Below, in pieces: positions 1 to 8,498 of a DNA stretch of 64,000 nt (position 1 is its first letter; the number at the start of each line of letters is the position of its first letter). The DNA lies in assembly GCF_000196175.1 (NCBI RefSeq), contig NC_005363.1, positions 3,286,001 through 3,350,000 on the forward strand, in the 5' to 3' direction. The position numbers were made by a program, and so were the translations under genes. Under the pieces are notes generated by a model. That model was not told the DNA's origin and did not search any database. It saw only the letters and a program-made list of their open reading frames with translations. The DNA comes from Bdellovibrio bacteriovorus HD100 (GTDB lineage: Bacteria; Bdellovibrionota; Bdellovibrionia; Bdellovibrionales; Bdellovibrionaceae).

Positions 1-1363
1 AGATCACTTCCGTGCAGACGCCTTTTTTTACGTTGAACACAGTCAAATCCGCATTTTCGATGATCTGATGAAGGCCGCGCCCCGCGCCACCTTTATTGGC
101 ATTCATGCTTCCCGCCGAGCCATTGTAACAACTGAGCAGATAATCGATGATGATATCCTTGGTCAAAGAACCGAACGGATCCTTCACCCCCACGGCCAGA
201 TAAACCCCGTCACTGGCGTAACGAAGCTGGGACTGCTGGTGGGTGTCCAGTTGAATTTCCTCTTTACGGGACACATGATTGAAAATGGATTTGCCGGTTG
301 AATCCACCGGTGCATCATAGATCGCATTCATCAGCATTTCTTCAACCACCGTGTTCACACGGTCCAAAATGGTGGAACGAACCCCCATCTTTTTGAAGTA
401 GCCGTACAGATCCTCACGAAGGGATTCCCGCTGGGTGGAGTTGGAAACAACTTTTCTTTGAACTTCCACACCCCAGGTCAGATACTTTTCGATGCCGAAA
501 AGATCCTTGTTCAGAAGCTTTCCCAGCGCCGTCAAAACATAGCGAATGGTCGCGTTGCGGTCTTCGGCGTCCCGGGAAATGATATGATCCACATAACGAT
601 TGCCTTCCAGAATGCGCAGGTTGCCCTGAACATCTTTACTGGTCAGCAGAATAGAATAAGGTGTCTTTTTGCCTTCGTGGACCTCTTTAAGGACATCCAC
701 GCAGCCCTCTTCACACAAAACAACGTCATACTGGTTGTCGCGCAGGAATTCGCGCGCACCATCGGAGCTGTCGGCAATATCCAACTGAACTCCGGTGCCC
801 CCCAATGCCATGCGGATCGGAAGCTGTTGCTTTTTTTCCGGCTCGACCAACAGAACGCGGCCACCCACTTTTTGGATTTTTTGCTGAGCTTCGTGAAGCT
901 CGCGATTCAGGATCTCAAAGAGGCGCGCTTTTTCGTTGGTTTTCATAAGACGTTCTGTGAGGACATTGCAGTAAATCTGGAATAACAAGGCCTTAAAACG
1001 GTCCTTGTCCTTGGGATGAACATGGCCGAAATCCTCAGAACGGATCACAAAACATTCCACCGCCGACAAAGCCTTGACCGTGGTCGATGTTGGATTGGAC
1101 GTGATCACACTCATTTCACCGAACACTTCACCCGGGGTTTCCAGGGTGGCAATCACCTCAGAAGCCAGGGAAATTTCAACTTTTCCGGATCTCAAAAAGA
1201 ACAGAGAGCTGTTTTGTTTGCCCTCTTGAAGAATGAAGGACCCCGCCGCGAATGACTCGCAGTGAACCATGGCCGAAGTCTGCAAAAGCAGATCATCCGC
1301 AAAAGACTTGAAGAAAGAAAAGGCCCTAATTTCTTTGGCGATTTCAGCCGGGTGCAACTTCAT
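1..1363 (-). CDS. Cyclic-nucleotide-binding-like, pseudo-receiver and RsbW-type ATPase protein, 3' end outside window
   Basis: The reading frame is open from an ATG at 1363 (protein starts MKLHPAEIAKEIRAF) to the window edge, giving about 454 residues without a stop. Residues about 10-130 resemble a cyclic-nucleotide-binding fold with the FGEMSV phosphate-binding-cassette motif, but the usual Arg of that cassette is replaced (NPTSTTV). Residues about 165-280 look like a receiver domain without the acidic pocket (LLVEPE, DVVLCEE). The last part resembles a GHKL ATPase of the anti-sigma/serine-kinase type, with an N-box-like EEMLMNA and a glycine lid GGAGRGLHQI. I infer a cytoplasmic signalling protein, perhaps in a partner-switch pathway. 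The domain calls are pattern-based, and the ligand is unknown. Confidence 0.75.
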   Translation of the reverse strand, partial: MKLHPAEIAKEIRAFSFFKSFADDLLLQTSAMVHCESFAAGSFILQEGKQNSSLFFLRSGKVEISLASEVIATLETPGEVFGEMSVITSNPTSTTVKALSAVECFVIRSEDFGHVHPKDKDRFKALLFQIYCNVLTERLMKTNEKARLFEILNRELHEAQQKIQKVGGRVLLVEPEKKQQLPIRMALGGTGVQLDIADSSDGAREFLRDNQYDVVLCEEGCVDVLKEVHEGKKTPYSILLTSKDVQGNLRILEGNRYVDHIISRDAEDRNATIRYVLTALGKLLNKDLFGIEKYLTWGVEVQRKVVSNSTQRESLREDLYGYFKKMGVRSTILDRVNTVVEEMLMNAIYDAPVDSTGKSIFNHVSRKEEIQLDTHQQSQLRYASDGVYLAVGVKDPFGSLTKDIIIDYLLSCYNGSAGSMNANKGGAGRGLHQIIENADLTVFNVKKGVCTEVI

Positions 1364-1468
1364 ATAGGCCCTATTATGTCTGTAGTTCCGGGCCCTTGGC
1401 CAGAATCGTCTTGAATATTCTTGGTAATCAAAGAAAATTAAGTCTATCGTCGGTATAGCGGAGGCCGC

Positions 1469-2218
1469 TTGTTTCCATTCATCCCCCTGTCGCCCACTCT
1501 TAACGTTCCCACTTACTATCTCGTTCTGAGTCTGACGGTTTGTATTGGTCTGATCTGGATCACCTTCAGGGCGGACAAGTTTGAACTGTCCCGCAAAGTC
1601 ACGCTGGACTTAAGTCTGATCATCATGGTCAGTGGATTTATCGGCGGACGCCTGTTTCATGTCTTCTATGAAAACTTTGAGCACTATCAAGAAGACTTCA
1701 CCCGCATCTTCTACTTCTGGAATGGCGGCTTTGTCTTTTATGGCGGCGCCATCCTGGCGGGTCTGTGCAGTCTGCTGTACATGATCTTTGTGGCGCGAGT
1801 GCCTTTTGAAGACTACCTGGATTTGTTTGCGCCGGTTTTATCCTTTGCTTACATGCTGGGACGAGTGGCCTGCCTGCTGGCGGGCTGCTGCTACGGAGGA
1901 GCCTGCGATCTTCCCTGGGCGGTAAATGGCCTGCATCCGACGCAGGCCTATGCCTCGCTTTGGGAACTGGGTGTGCTGTTCATTTTGCTGGGATCCGAAA
2001 CCACAGCACACTCGCTGCGCCCGAAATTGCTGAAGAATCCAGGCAGCATCTTTTTTCTATGGATGGTCTTGCATGGGATCGGCCGGCTTTTGATGGAAGC
2101 CTTCCGCGATGACTTCCGCGGCCCTTCACTGGGTCTGTCGATTTCCAGCTGGATCAGTCTGACGGTGATTGCTTTGGGATTATTCCTGATGATTCGCCGA
2201 CCAACAAGCCGGAGCTGA
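1469..2218 (+). CDS. Lgt-family prolipoprotein diacylglyceryl transferase-like membrane protein
   Basis: This is a 249-residue multi-pass inner-membrane protein. It has the family landmarks GGRLFHVFY (residues about 58-66), NGGFVFYGG, GRVACLLAGCCYG, HPTQAYAS and a C-terminal GRLLMEAFRDD. Lgt moves diacylglycerol from phosphatidylglycerol to the lipobox cysteine of prolipoproteins. This copy belongs to the GCCYG variant: the Asn of the classical GRxGNF signature is Cys here, and the His of the FHGG segment is Tyr. It could therefore be a true Lgt or a related lipid transferase. The start is TTG at 1469 behind GCGGAGG. Its end overlaps the convergent gene by 39 bases. Confidence 0.75.
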   Translation: MFPFIPLSPTLNVPTYYLVLSLTVCIGLIWITFRADKFELSRKVTLDLSLIIMVSGFIGGRLFHVFYENFEHYQEDFTRIFYFWNGGFVFYGGAILAGLCSLLYMIFVARVPFEDYLDLFAPVLSFAYMLGRVACLLAGCCYGGACDLPWAVNGLHPTQAYASLWELGVLFILLGSETTAHSLRPKLLKNPGSIFFLWMVLHGIGRLLMEAFRDDFRGPSLGLSISSWISLTVIALGLFLMIRRPTSRS

Positions 2219-3001
2219 ACAGCGCCCACCCGTCTGGCACAAAGCCCCTGCCAGATAAGTATCCAGACGACACTGATGGGACGGATACACGTTTCTTAAA
2301 AGCTCCGTCGACGCCGGCGCCGGTGTCCACAAAGAAACCTCCGCTGACTTTTGCGAATCATAGCGTTTGAAGAACTGCACCATTTCCACCCCGGTCTGTG
2401 CCGTGCGGGCGCAAAGCTCATTGCCACCACAAAGTGCCAGAACTTGCGGGTTGATCTCGGTCACCAGTTCCGGATGTGCTTTCAAAAACTGCGGTAGACA
2501 TTCTTTCGTGGCATAGAAATCAGACTGACCTTCTGTGGATGACCACTCTGCCCACTGAATTGTCTGGCGCGGTTCACCCGCAATAACATGGCCAATTTCA
2601 TGGCACAGTATGCCTGCCAGTACCGGCAAGGTTGCCCCTGGCGCCCGCGCCATTCCACCCCAAAGGGATACCTGCATGTATTGTTCTTTATCCTGTGCGA
2701 AGGCTGCAAAGTAAGGGCTTTCCCATTCATTCGGAATCACCAAAGGTTTGCCGGTGCCACGAAACACCGGCATGATGTACTTCACCTGAAATTCATTAAG
2801 CAGCGCACGATACTGCGCCTCGGTCACATCCGAAACTGCAAGACTTCCCGGCGGCAGGAAGAAGTATCCCGCCTCTTGGGCAAAGGACGTCCCTGAAGTG
2901 CGGGCCTTCAAAGGCTTTTGCGTCTGAACCATGGCAATAAGTCCCACCAGAAGAAGTGTCGCCAGAATATAGGGAAGATATTTTTTGGTTTTGCGGCTCA
3001 T
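2180..3001 (-). CDS. Membrane-anchored HExxH metalloprotease-like protein
   Basis: The protein has 273 residues when started at ATG 3001 (MSRKTKKYLPY). A basic start followed by a hydrophobic segment (residues about 8-24) makes a signal anchor. The longer frame upstream to 3097 adds an implausible leader. A zinc-protease motif HEIGH sits near residue 146, and EGQSD about 25 residues later fits the third ligand of gluzincins. The C-terminal part holds six or more cysteines (CGGNELC, CRLD, CQTGGRC), suggesting disulfides in an exported domain. I infer periplasmic proteolysis. Substrate and family are not recognised. Confidence 0.7.
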   Translation of the reverse strand: MSRKTKKYLPYILATLLLVGLIAMVQTQKPLKARTSGTSFAQEAGYFFLPPGSLAVSDVTEAQYRALLNEFQVKYIMPVFRGTGKPLVIPNEWESPYFAAFAQDKEQYMQVSLWGGMARAPGATLPVLAGILCHEIGHVIAGEPRQTIQWAEWSSTEGQSDFYATKECLPQFLKAHPELVTEINPQVLALCGGNELCARTAQTGVEMVQFFKRYDSQKSAEVSLWTPAPASTELLRNVYPSHQCRLDTYLAGALCQTGGRCSAPACWSANHQE

Positions 3002-3199
3002 AGGGACAGCAACATACCACACTTCAGGACAAAGTCCCACCCGACAAGAGAATGCATGAAAGTTTCCACCCTGAGTGACAGAAAATGTTCTTTTCATCCC
3101 ACCTTAGTCACTGAAATCAAACAAAAGCTCATCTCCGGCGGGCACACATTCTGCTAGGACTCAACGTCGACAGTATTTTTTGTAACTTCGGAGGATTTT

Positions 3200-3640
3200 A
3201 TGCGCGTATCAATATCTGTTTTGTTGATGTCTTTTGTTTTTTCCACCCAGGCTTTTGCTTCGGCCTTTGATTCATTGAATGATCAAAAGCTGCAAGAGCA
3301 GGCTCTGACTCTTTTGGAACAAAATGCAGCTTCGATGCGCCTGACTGGCGATGTTCGCGCCGAAGAAAAACTGACAGAGATTCTGGCTAAAGTGCAGGCT
3401 TACAACGACGAGATTCTGACCCGCCTTTCCGAAGGCCAGGATCTGGAAAACATGACCAGCGCTGTTTCCCACACCGACACCAAATGCAGCATTGATCAGG
3501 GTGGAAAGTCCGCCGTGTGCAATCTGCTGATCTCCTACCGCCCGCTGGGCGAAACCAACGTTCGCTTCCATGTGGACCTGGATGACGCCGGCAATGCCGT
3601 GGGTATTTCCAACACTGCCGACATCACTCGCGGCGACTAA
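3200..3640 (+). CDS. Small exported protein of unknown function
   Basis: The 146-residue product starts with a clear signal peptide (MRVSISVLLMSFVFSTQAFA) with a likely cut after the AFA at residues 18-20. The mature part is acidic and mostly helical at first (leucine- and glutamate-rich, residues 25-90), then has a pair of cysteines (CSIDQ and CNLL). A strong ribosome-binding site (GGAGG) lies 7-8 bases before the ATG. A hairpin terminator follows directly, so it is probably a single-gene transcript. I do not recognise the family. Confidence 0.75.
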   Translation: MRVSISVLLMSFVFSTQAFASAFDSLNDQKLQEQALTLLEQNAASMRLTGDVRAEEKLTEILAKVQAYNDEILTRLSEGQDLENMTSAVSHTDTKCSIDQGGKSAVCNLLISYRPLGETNVRFHVDLDDAGNAVGISNTADITRGD

Positions 3641-3667
3641 ATCCTGTTGTGCTTTCAATAAGTTCAC

Positions 3668-3697
3668 ACCCTGTCTCAGATTGAGACAGGGTTTTTG
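3668..3697 (+). terminator. Rho-independent terminator after the small exported gene
   Basis: An 11-base perfect stem (ACCCTGTCTCA at 3668-3678 with its complement at 3682-3692) has a three-base loop and is followed by a T run. It ends the transcript of the gene at 3200-3640. Confidence 0.85.
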
Positions 3698-3885
3698 CCA
3701 TTCTCCGGGGGCTTCGGCCACCGGGCTTCTTCGCGGTCAGTGACACAAAATGGCCGACCTTATAAATAAGTAAACACCTCGGCGCGCCCCAGCTGCATTT
3801 AAACCCTCTTTCAACATTCCGACCTGATGGCATGACTCCTGTATTGCAGTGTAAGTGAGGAAAAATATCGAGAGAGAGGTTTATT

Positions 3886-4593
3886 ATGAAAAGGCTCATC
3901 GTTTCGTTTATCGCAATCTATAGCGCGCTGATTTTAGCAGCGTGCGGAAAAAGTGGTGGTGGTGGAAACACCAATACCGGTGTGATCCCTAACTGTGCCG
4001 TTGGCACTGTGTGGAATGGATCCTCCTGCGTTGTGGTCAATGGCGGCGGCAACGTCGTAACCGGCCCAACCCAATTCTATGACTATAACTATTATGGCAA
4101 TAACACGAACTACCGCGGCAGCCTGAGCATCGTGAACAGTGGTGCTTACGCAACCTTCCTGAAAGAAGCTTTGGCAGTTTGTGGTCGCACTATCTGGGGT
4201 ATCGAAGCTGGTTTGGCCAAGTGTGAAAACTGGACATCCGGTTCTTTGATGGTGTCTTTCTCTATCGATGGTTCCATGAGACCGGTGGTCAGATTTGAAG
4301 CATACCCTGCTCCAAACTGGTATCAGTACACATTGAGCCTGGGAATCAACGCTGGTGGAGTTGCTTTCAACCCGCTGATTCTTTCCAACAACAACACTTT
4401 CAGTCTGATCAACAGCAGCAAAGGCTTTGAAATCCGCGCTCAGGGTTCTTACCTGAACGGTGGCGGCCTGCGCCTGATCCAGGTAATGGTAAAAGAGGGA
4501 ACTTTGGCGCAGAACCAGTTCGCGTACGAACTTTACTTCCCGCACAATGGTGTTGCGACGAAGTTCGCAACAGGTGTTTTCAAGCGTTACTAA
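3886..4593 (+). CDS. Lipoprotein of unknown function
   Basis: The 235-residue product has a type II signal peptide with lipobox LAAC (Cys about residue 20). A Gly/Asn-rich linker (KSGGGGNTNTG) follows, and then a domain rich in aromatic and hydroxyl residues that looks beta-stranded. The residues after the lipidated Cys (GKS) do not include the Asp that retains lipoproteins in the inner membrane, so outer-membrane placement is plausible. A purine-rich site (GAGAGAGG) precedes the ATG. Four further cysteines are spread through the mature protein. I recognise no family. Confidence 0.75.
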   Translation: MKRLIVSFIAIYSALILAACGKSGGGGNTNTGVIPNCAVGTVWNGSSCVVVNGGGNVVTGPTQFYDYNYYGNNTNYRGSLSIVNSGAYATFLKEALAVCGRTIWGIEAGLAKCENWTSGSLMVSFSIDGSMRPVVRFEAYPAPNWYQYTLSLGINAGGVAFNPLILSNNNTFSLINSSKGFEIRAQGSYLNGGGLRLIQVMVKEGTLAQNQFAYELYFPHNGVATKFATGVFKRY

Positions 4594-4638
4594 GCTCCGC
4601 GTCTTGCACTGGGTGCGGGACATGGATAAATTCCGACT

Positions 4639-4860
4639 ATGACCGAATCTCAATCTCGACAGGTCAAATGCCCGCAATGCGGGCGTTTGGCTTTGTACTC
4701 AAGTGAAAATCCCTTCCGCCCTTTCTGCTCTGAAAGATGCAGACTTATTGATCTTGGTGAGTGGGCTTCCGAGTCCTACCGAATTCCCGTCAAAGATTCT
4801 TCAAGTGATTCTTTAACTTCCATGGATGATGATGATTATCCAGGCGAAGACAAACATTAG
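4639..4860 (+). CDS. yacG: YacG-like zinc protein, DNA gyrase inhibitor family
   Basis: The 73-residue protein carries the YacG zinc-finger pattern: CPQC at residues about 11-14 and [14 protein letters not shown] at about 30-43. The latter segment is nearly diagnostic. In Escherichia coli YacG binds GyrB and inhibits gyrase, and here the same role is inferred from family. The C-terminal tail is unusually acidic ([11 protein letters not shown]), a segment seen in many YacG proteins and thought to contact partners. It follows the lipoprotein gene by 45 bases. Confidence 0.85.
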   Translation: MTESQSRQVKCPQCGRLALYSSENPFRPFCSERCRLIDLGEWASESYRIPVKDSSSDSLTSMDDDDYPGEDKH

Positions 4861-4974
4861 TATCAGCCGCAAATCCACACTCAGAGACCTTTTCACATTT
4901 TGCAGTTGACGAAATTCTGATTATGGATTTTCATGGAGCTGTCATTGGATGACGAAGAGTTATCATCACGATTT

Positions 4975-4980
4975 TATAAT
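4975..4980 (+). promoter_or_regulatory. Probable -10 box of the HU gene promoter
   Basis: A perfect TATAAT lies 42 bases before the HU start codon in an AT-rich stretch. No good -35 box stands at 17 bases: TTGGAT at 4945-4950 is too far, and TTGACG at 4906-4911 further still. I assign only the -10. Confidence 0.5.
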
Positions 4981-5021
4981 CAACATCGGATACACAAACG
5001 TGTCCAACAAGAGGAGTTCAA

Positions 5022-5294
5022 ATGAACAAAGCTCAACTTATCGAAAAAATCGCTACTGAAACAAAAGTTTCCAAAGCTCAAGCAGAAGCAATCCTTGATT
5101 GCGCTGTAGAAAACATCAAAAAATCCGTTAAAAAAGGTGACGATGTTAAATTGGTTGGCTTCGGTACTTTCACTAAAGCTAAACGTAAAGCTCGCACTGG
5201 TCGCAACCCACAAACTGGTAAAGCGATCAAAATCCCTGCTGCATGGGCTCCGAAGTTCCGCGCAGGTGCTGAATTCAAAGCTATGGTTAAGTAA
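5022..5294 (+). CDS. hup: HU family DNA-binding protein
   Basis: The 90-residue protein matches bacterial HU along its whole length. It has the N-terminal helical dimer part (MNKAQLIEKIA), the conserved GFGTF turn near residue 46, and the DNA-contacting arm with RTGRNPQTGK at about 61-70. HU bends and compacts DNA as a dimer. An AAGAGGAG ribosome-binding site stands just before the ATG. Codon use is more AT-rich and uniform than in its neighbours, as expected for a highly expressed gene. A strong terminator follows, so it is monocistronic. Confidence 0.95.
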   Translation: MNKAQLIEKIATETKVSKAQAEAILDCAVENIKKSVKKGDDVKLVGFGTFTKAKRKARTGRNPQTGKAIKIPAAWAPKFRAGAEFKAMVK

Positions 5295-5322
5295 TTAACC
5301 GAAGTCTTTCGATTTCTGAAAA

Positions 5323-5347
5323 GGCGTCCCGCAAGGACGCCTTTTTT
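5323..5347 (+). terminator. Rho-independent terminator of the HU gene
   Basis: Stem GGCGTCC at 5323-5329 pairs with GGACGCC at 5335-5341, with a five-base loop, followed by six T residues. Confidence 0.9.
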
Positions 5348-5386
5348 ATTTTGTCTATACGATAAACCTCCGGTAGCCTTGATCCC

Positions 5387-6376
5387 ATGGCTCAGTTTGA
5401 TAAGAAAATTCAGAAAATTGGTGTGTACACAAGCGGCGGCGATGCCCCGGGTATGAATGCGGCAATCCGCGCAGTGGTGCGTGTGGGGATCTCGCAAAAA
5501 CTTGAAGTGTACGGAATTCATAATGGCTATGTTGGCATGATCGAAAACAAGATCGAGCCTTTGCAATTGCGTGACATGGCCAACATCATCCAGCGCGGCG
5601 GTACAATCCTGAAAACCGGTCGCTCCACTGAATTCATGCGCCCCGAAGGCCGGGCCCGTGCCGCTCAGAATATCAAAAATTTGGGACTTGATGCCCTGGT
5701 CTGCATCGGTGGTGATGGCTCCTTCCGTGGTGCTCACGCCCTTTGGGAAGAACATCAGATCCCCGTCGTCGGCGTTCCCGGCACCATCGACAATGACATC
5801 TTCGGCAGCGACAAAACCATCGGCTTTGATACGGCTGTGAACACAGCTCTTGAAGCAATTGACCGCATTCGTGACACCGCCGCCTCTCACGACCGTTTGT
5901 TCATCGTTGAAGTGATGGGCAGAAACTCGGGCTTCATCGCCTCTCACGTGGGCCTTGCGGGTGGCGCGGAAGAAATCTTCACTCCGGATGCCAACACCAC
6001 TGTTGAAAAAGCCATCGACCGCATCAACGAAGCCAAATCCCGCGGCAAAACCAGCAGCATCATCATCACCGCTGAAGGACAGAAACCGGGACGCGCGTAT
6101 GATCTGGCCGATGCCATCCGCAAAAAATCCGGTATGGACGCAAAAGTTTGTATTCTTGGACACCAACAACGTGGTGGCTCCCCGACAGCGGCCGACCGTA
6201 TTCTTGCCAGCCGCATGGGTGCTGCTGCCGTGGATGCTTTGTTCAAAGGGTATTGCGACGTCATGATCGGCACGGAAGGTGAACGACTTATTCAGGTGCC
6301 TTTGGACCTCGTGTACAAGAATGAAAAGAAAAACCAGTTGGATCTGATCTCGCTGGCGAGTGTTCTGGCAACTTAA
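5387..6376 (+). CDS. pfkA: 6-phosphofructokinase
   Basis: The 329-residue cytoplasmic enzyme phosphorylates fructose 6-phosphate to fructose 1,6-bisphosphate, the committed step of glycolysis. Visible family motifs are the nucleotide loop TSGGDAPGMNAAIRA near the start, GGDGSFRGA (the Asp-Gly pair typical of ATP-dependent rather than pyrophosphate-dependent enzymes), the catalytic GTIDNDI, and MGRNSGFIA. The length matches bacterial PfkA (about 320). It stands alone between the HU terminator and the transport operon. The ribosome-binding site before the ATG is weak. Confidence 0.95.
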   Translation: MAQFDKKIQKIGVYTSGGDAPGMNAAIRAVVRVGISQKLEVYGIHNGYVGMIENKIEPLQLRDMANIIQRGGTILKTGRSTEFMRPEGRARAAQNIKNLGLDALVCIGGDGSFRGAHALWEEHQIPVVGVPGTIDNDIFGSDKTIGFDTAVNTALEAIDRIRDTAASHDRLFIVEVMGRNSGFIASHVGLAGGAEEIFTPDANTTVEKAIDRINEAKSRGKTSSIIITAEGQKPGRAYDLADAIRKKSGMDAKVCILGHQQRGGSPTAADRILASRMGAAAVDALFKGYCDVMIGTEGERLIQVPLDLVYKNEKKNQLDLISLASVLAT

Positions 6377-6465
6377 ACCCGTCCTCACGTTTTTACCTTG
6401 ACCTCGACTGTAGGAGCTTGAATTCTATGGAGTATTCCATTTAAGCAACCCACAGCGAGGTCCAC

Positions 6466-7587
6466 ATGAAAAAACTCCTCTTGGCTCTGATTTTGGTTCT
6501 GCCACTCATCAGCGGCTGCACCAAAAAAGAAAATGAAATTGTTATCGGTGAATATGATTCCCTGACTGGAAGCGATGCCACGTTCGGCCTCAGCTCCAAC
6601 AAGGGTGTGCGCCTGGCATTGGATGAAATCAACGCCGCGGGCGGGGTCAAAGGCAAAAAAATCAGCCTGGTGACTTTGGACGATCAGGGTAAAAACGAAG
6701 AAGCGGCCTCTGCGGTGACCCGTTTGATCACCCAAAACAATGTCGTGGCGATCATCGGTGGCGTTGCCAGCGGCAGATCCAAAGCCGCTGCTCCGATTGC
6801 CCAGTCCAACAAAGTTCCCTTTGTCTCCCCGGCTTCCACGAATCCGGATGTGACCAAGGCCGGTGACTATGTCTTCCGCGTCTGCTTCATCGACCCGTTC
6901 CAGGGCATGGTGATGGCAAAGTTCGCCAAAGAAAACCTGAAGATCAAAAAAGCTGCGATCCTGCGTGACGTGAAAAATGACTACAGCGTGGGTCTGGCGG
7001 ATGTGTTCGCGGCAGAGTTCAAAAAAGGTGGCGGTGAGATCGTTGCCGATCTGAGCTATCAGGCCGGTGACATTGACTTCAAAGCCCAGCTGACTCAAAT
7101 CCGTTCTAAAAATCCGGAAGCGATCTATGTTCCGGGTTATTACACTGAAGTGGGCCTGATTGCCCAGCAAGCCCGCCAACTGGGCGTGAAAGTGCCATTG
7201 ATGGGTGGCGACGGATGGGATTCTGACAAATTGTACGAGATCGGCAAAGAAGCCATCAACGGCAACTATTACTCCAACCACTACACCACGGAGTCCACCG
7301 ATCCTGCGGTGACTGAGTTCATTAAAAAATTCAAAGCCAAGTACAATGAAACTCCGGATGCTTTGGCGGCTTTGGGTTACGATGCTGCCAAAATCCTGGT
7401 GGCGGCAATTGAACGTGCGCCAGACTTGTCAGGCAAAGCCATTCGTGATGAACTATCCAAGACCAAAGATTTCCCTGGCGTGACCGGGAAAATCAGCCTG
7501 AATGAAAACCGCGACGCTGTGAAAAGCGCGGTGGTCATCCAGGTGGACGGCAACAACCGCAAGTTTGTGACGACCATCAACCCATAA
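6466..7587 (+). CDS. livJ: Branched-chain amino-acid-type ABC transporter, substrate-binding lipoprotein
   Basis: The 373-residue periplasmic-binding protein of the Leu/Ile/Val type (type I fold) is the receptor of the importer encoded downstream. A lipobox (LISGC, Cys at residue 18) shows it is membrane-tethered rather than free. Family signs are YDSLTGSDATFG near the N-terminus, GVRLALDEINAAGGV, and GGVASGRSKAAAP in the ligand cleft. It heads five closely packed genes (livJHMGF). The ligand may be branched-chain amino acids, other amino acids, or an amide, and cannot be told from sequence. Confidence 0.9.
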   Translation: MKKLLLALILVLPLISGCTKKENEIVIGEYDSLTGSDATFGLSSNKGVRLALDEINAAGGVKGKKISLVTLDDQGKNEEAASAVTRLITQNNVVAIIGGVASGRSKAAAPIAQSNKVPFVSPASTNPDVTKAGDYVFRVCFIDPFQGMVMAKFAKENLKIKKAAILRDVKNDYSVGLADVFAAEFKKGGGEIVADLSYQAGDIDFKAQLTQIRSKNPEAIYVPGYYTEVGLIAQQARQLGVKVPLMGGDGWDSDKLYEIGKEAINGNYYSNHYTTESTDPAVTEFIKKFKAKYNETPDALAALGYDAAKILVAAIERAPDLSGKAIRDELSKTKDFPGVTGKISLNENRDAVKSAVVIQVDGNNRKFVTTINP

Positions 7588-7595
7588 GGACGTGC

Positions 7596-8498
7596 ATGCA
7601 GGATTTCGTACAGCATTTGATCAACGGAGTGAGCCTTGGATCCATCTACGCATTGATCGCCCTGGGCTACACGATGGTGTACGGAATCCTGAAAATGATC
7701 AACTTCGCCCACTCGGATGTTTACATGGTGGGCGCCTTTGCCGCCTACTATTTCGCCCGCTGGCTGGGAATTGAAAACAACCCCGGCTTCAGCACTCTTC
7801 TGACCCTGATTGTAATCACGATGATCTGCTGCAGCCTTCTGGGGCTGGTGATTGAACGCCTGGCGTACCGCCCGCTTAGAAACTCACCAAAACTGAACGT
7901 CCTGATCACCGCCATTGGTGTCAGCTTGTTTTTGCAGTATTCCGGTCAGGTGGTTTTTGGAGCCGATCCCAAAGTCTTTCCTGAAGTCATGAAAGACTTT
8001 GTGATCTTCTCTATCGGCATCGTTGAAGTCCGCTCTTTTGATGTGACGGTTCTGGGTGTGGGCATTGTTGCCATGCTGGGACTGCAGTTCCTGCTGTTCA
8101 AAACAAAAATGGGCCGTGCCATGCGGGCGGTGAGCGCCAACCCGATGGTGGCCAGCCTGATGGGTGTGAACCCGGACCGCATTATTGCCTTCACGTTTGT
8201 TGTCGGATCCTCTCTGGCCGGAATTGGCAGTGTTCTGGTCGGCATGAAGTATCCCAAGATTGACCCGCTGATGGGCATGATGATCGGCATGAAGGCGTTT
8301 GTCGCCGCAGTTCTGGGTGGCATCGGCAACGTCGGTGGTGCGGTCCTGGGTGCGATGATCATGGGCCTTTCCGAAGAAATGGTCGTGGCTTATCTTTCCA
8401 GCACCTACCGTGATGCTTTGGCCTTTGGAATTCTGATTGTGATTCTGATCTTTAAGCCGGCAGGTCTGCTGGGTAAATACTCTGTGGAGAAGGTCTGA
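7596..8498 (+). CDS. livH: Branched-chain amino-acid-type ABC transporter permease LivH
   Basis: The 300-residue inner-membrane permease has about eight hydrophobic segments. Family landmarks are GVSLGSIYALIALGYTMVYG at the N-terminus and the loop with NPMVASLMGVN that contacts the ATPase. It starts 8 bases after livJ with AAGGA before the ATG. Its stop overlaps the livM start by one base, so the two permeases are translationally coupled. They would form the heterodimeric channel. Confidence 0.93.
   Translation: MQDFVQHLINGVSLGSIYALIALGYTMVYGILKMINFAHSDVYMVGAFAAYYFARWLGIENNPGFSTLLTLIVITMICCSLLGLVIERLAYRPLRNSPKLNVLITAIGVSLFLQYSGQVVFGADPKVFPEVMKDFVIFSIGIVEVRSFDVTVLGVGIVAMLGLQFLLFKTKMGRAMRAVSANPMVASLMGVNPDRIIAFTFVVGSSLAGIGSVLVGMKYPKIDPLMGMMIGMKAFVAAVLGGIGNVGGAVLGAMIMGLSEEMVVAYLSSTYRDALAFGILIVILIFKPAGLLGKYSVEKV

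Noticed and set aside
5078-6388. Long minus-strand open frame of 436 codons across HU and pfkA
   Set aside because: It is antisense to two clear genes, shares no family likeness, and follows from codon bias of the plus-strand genes.
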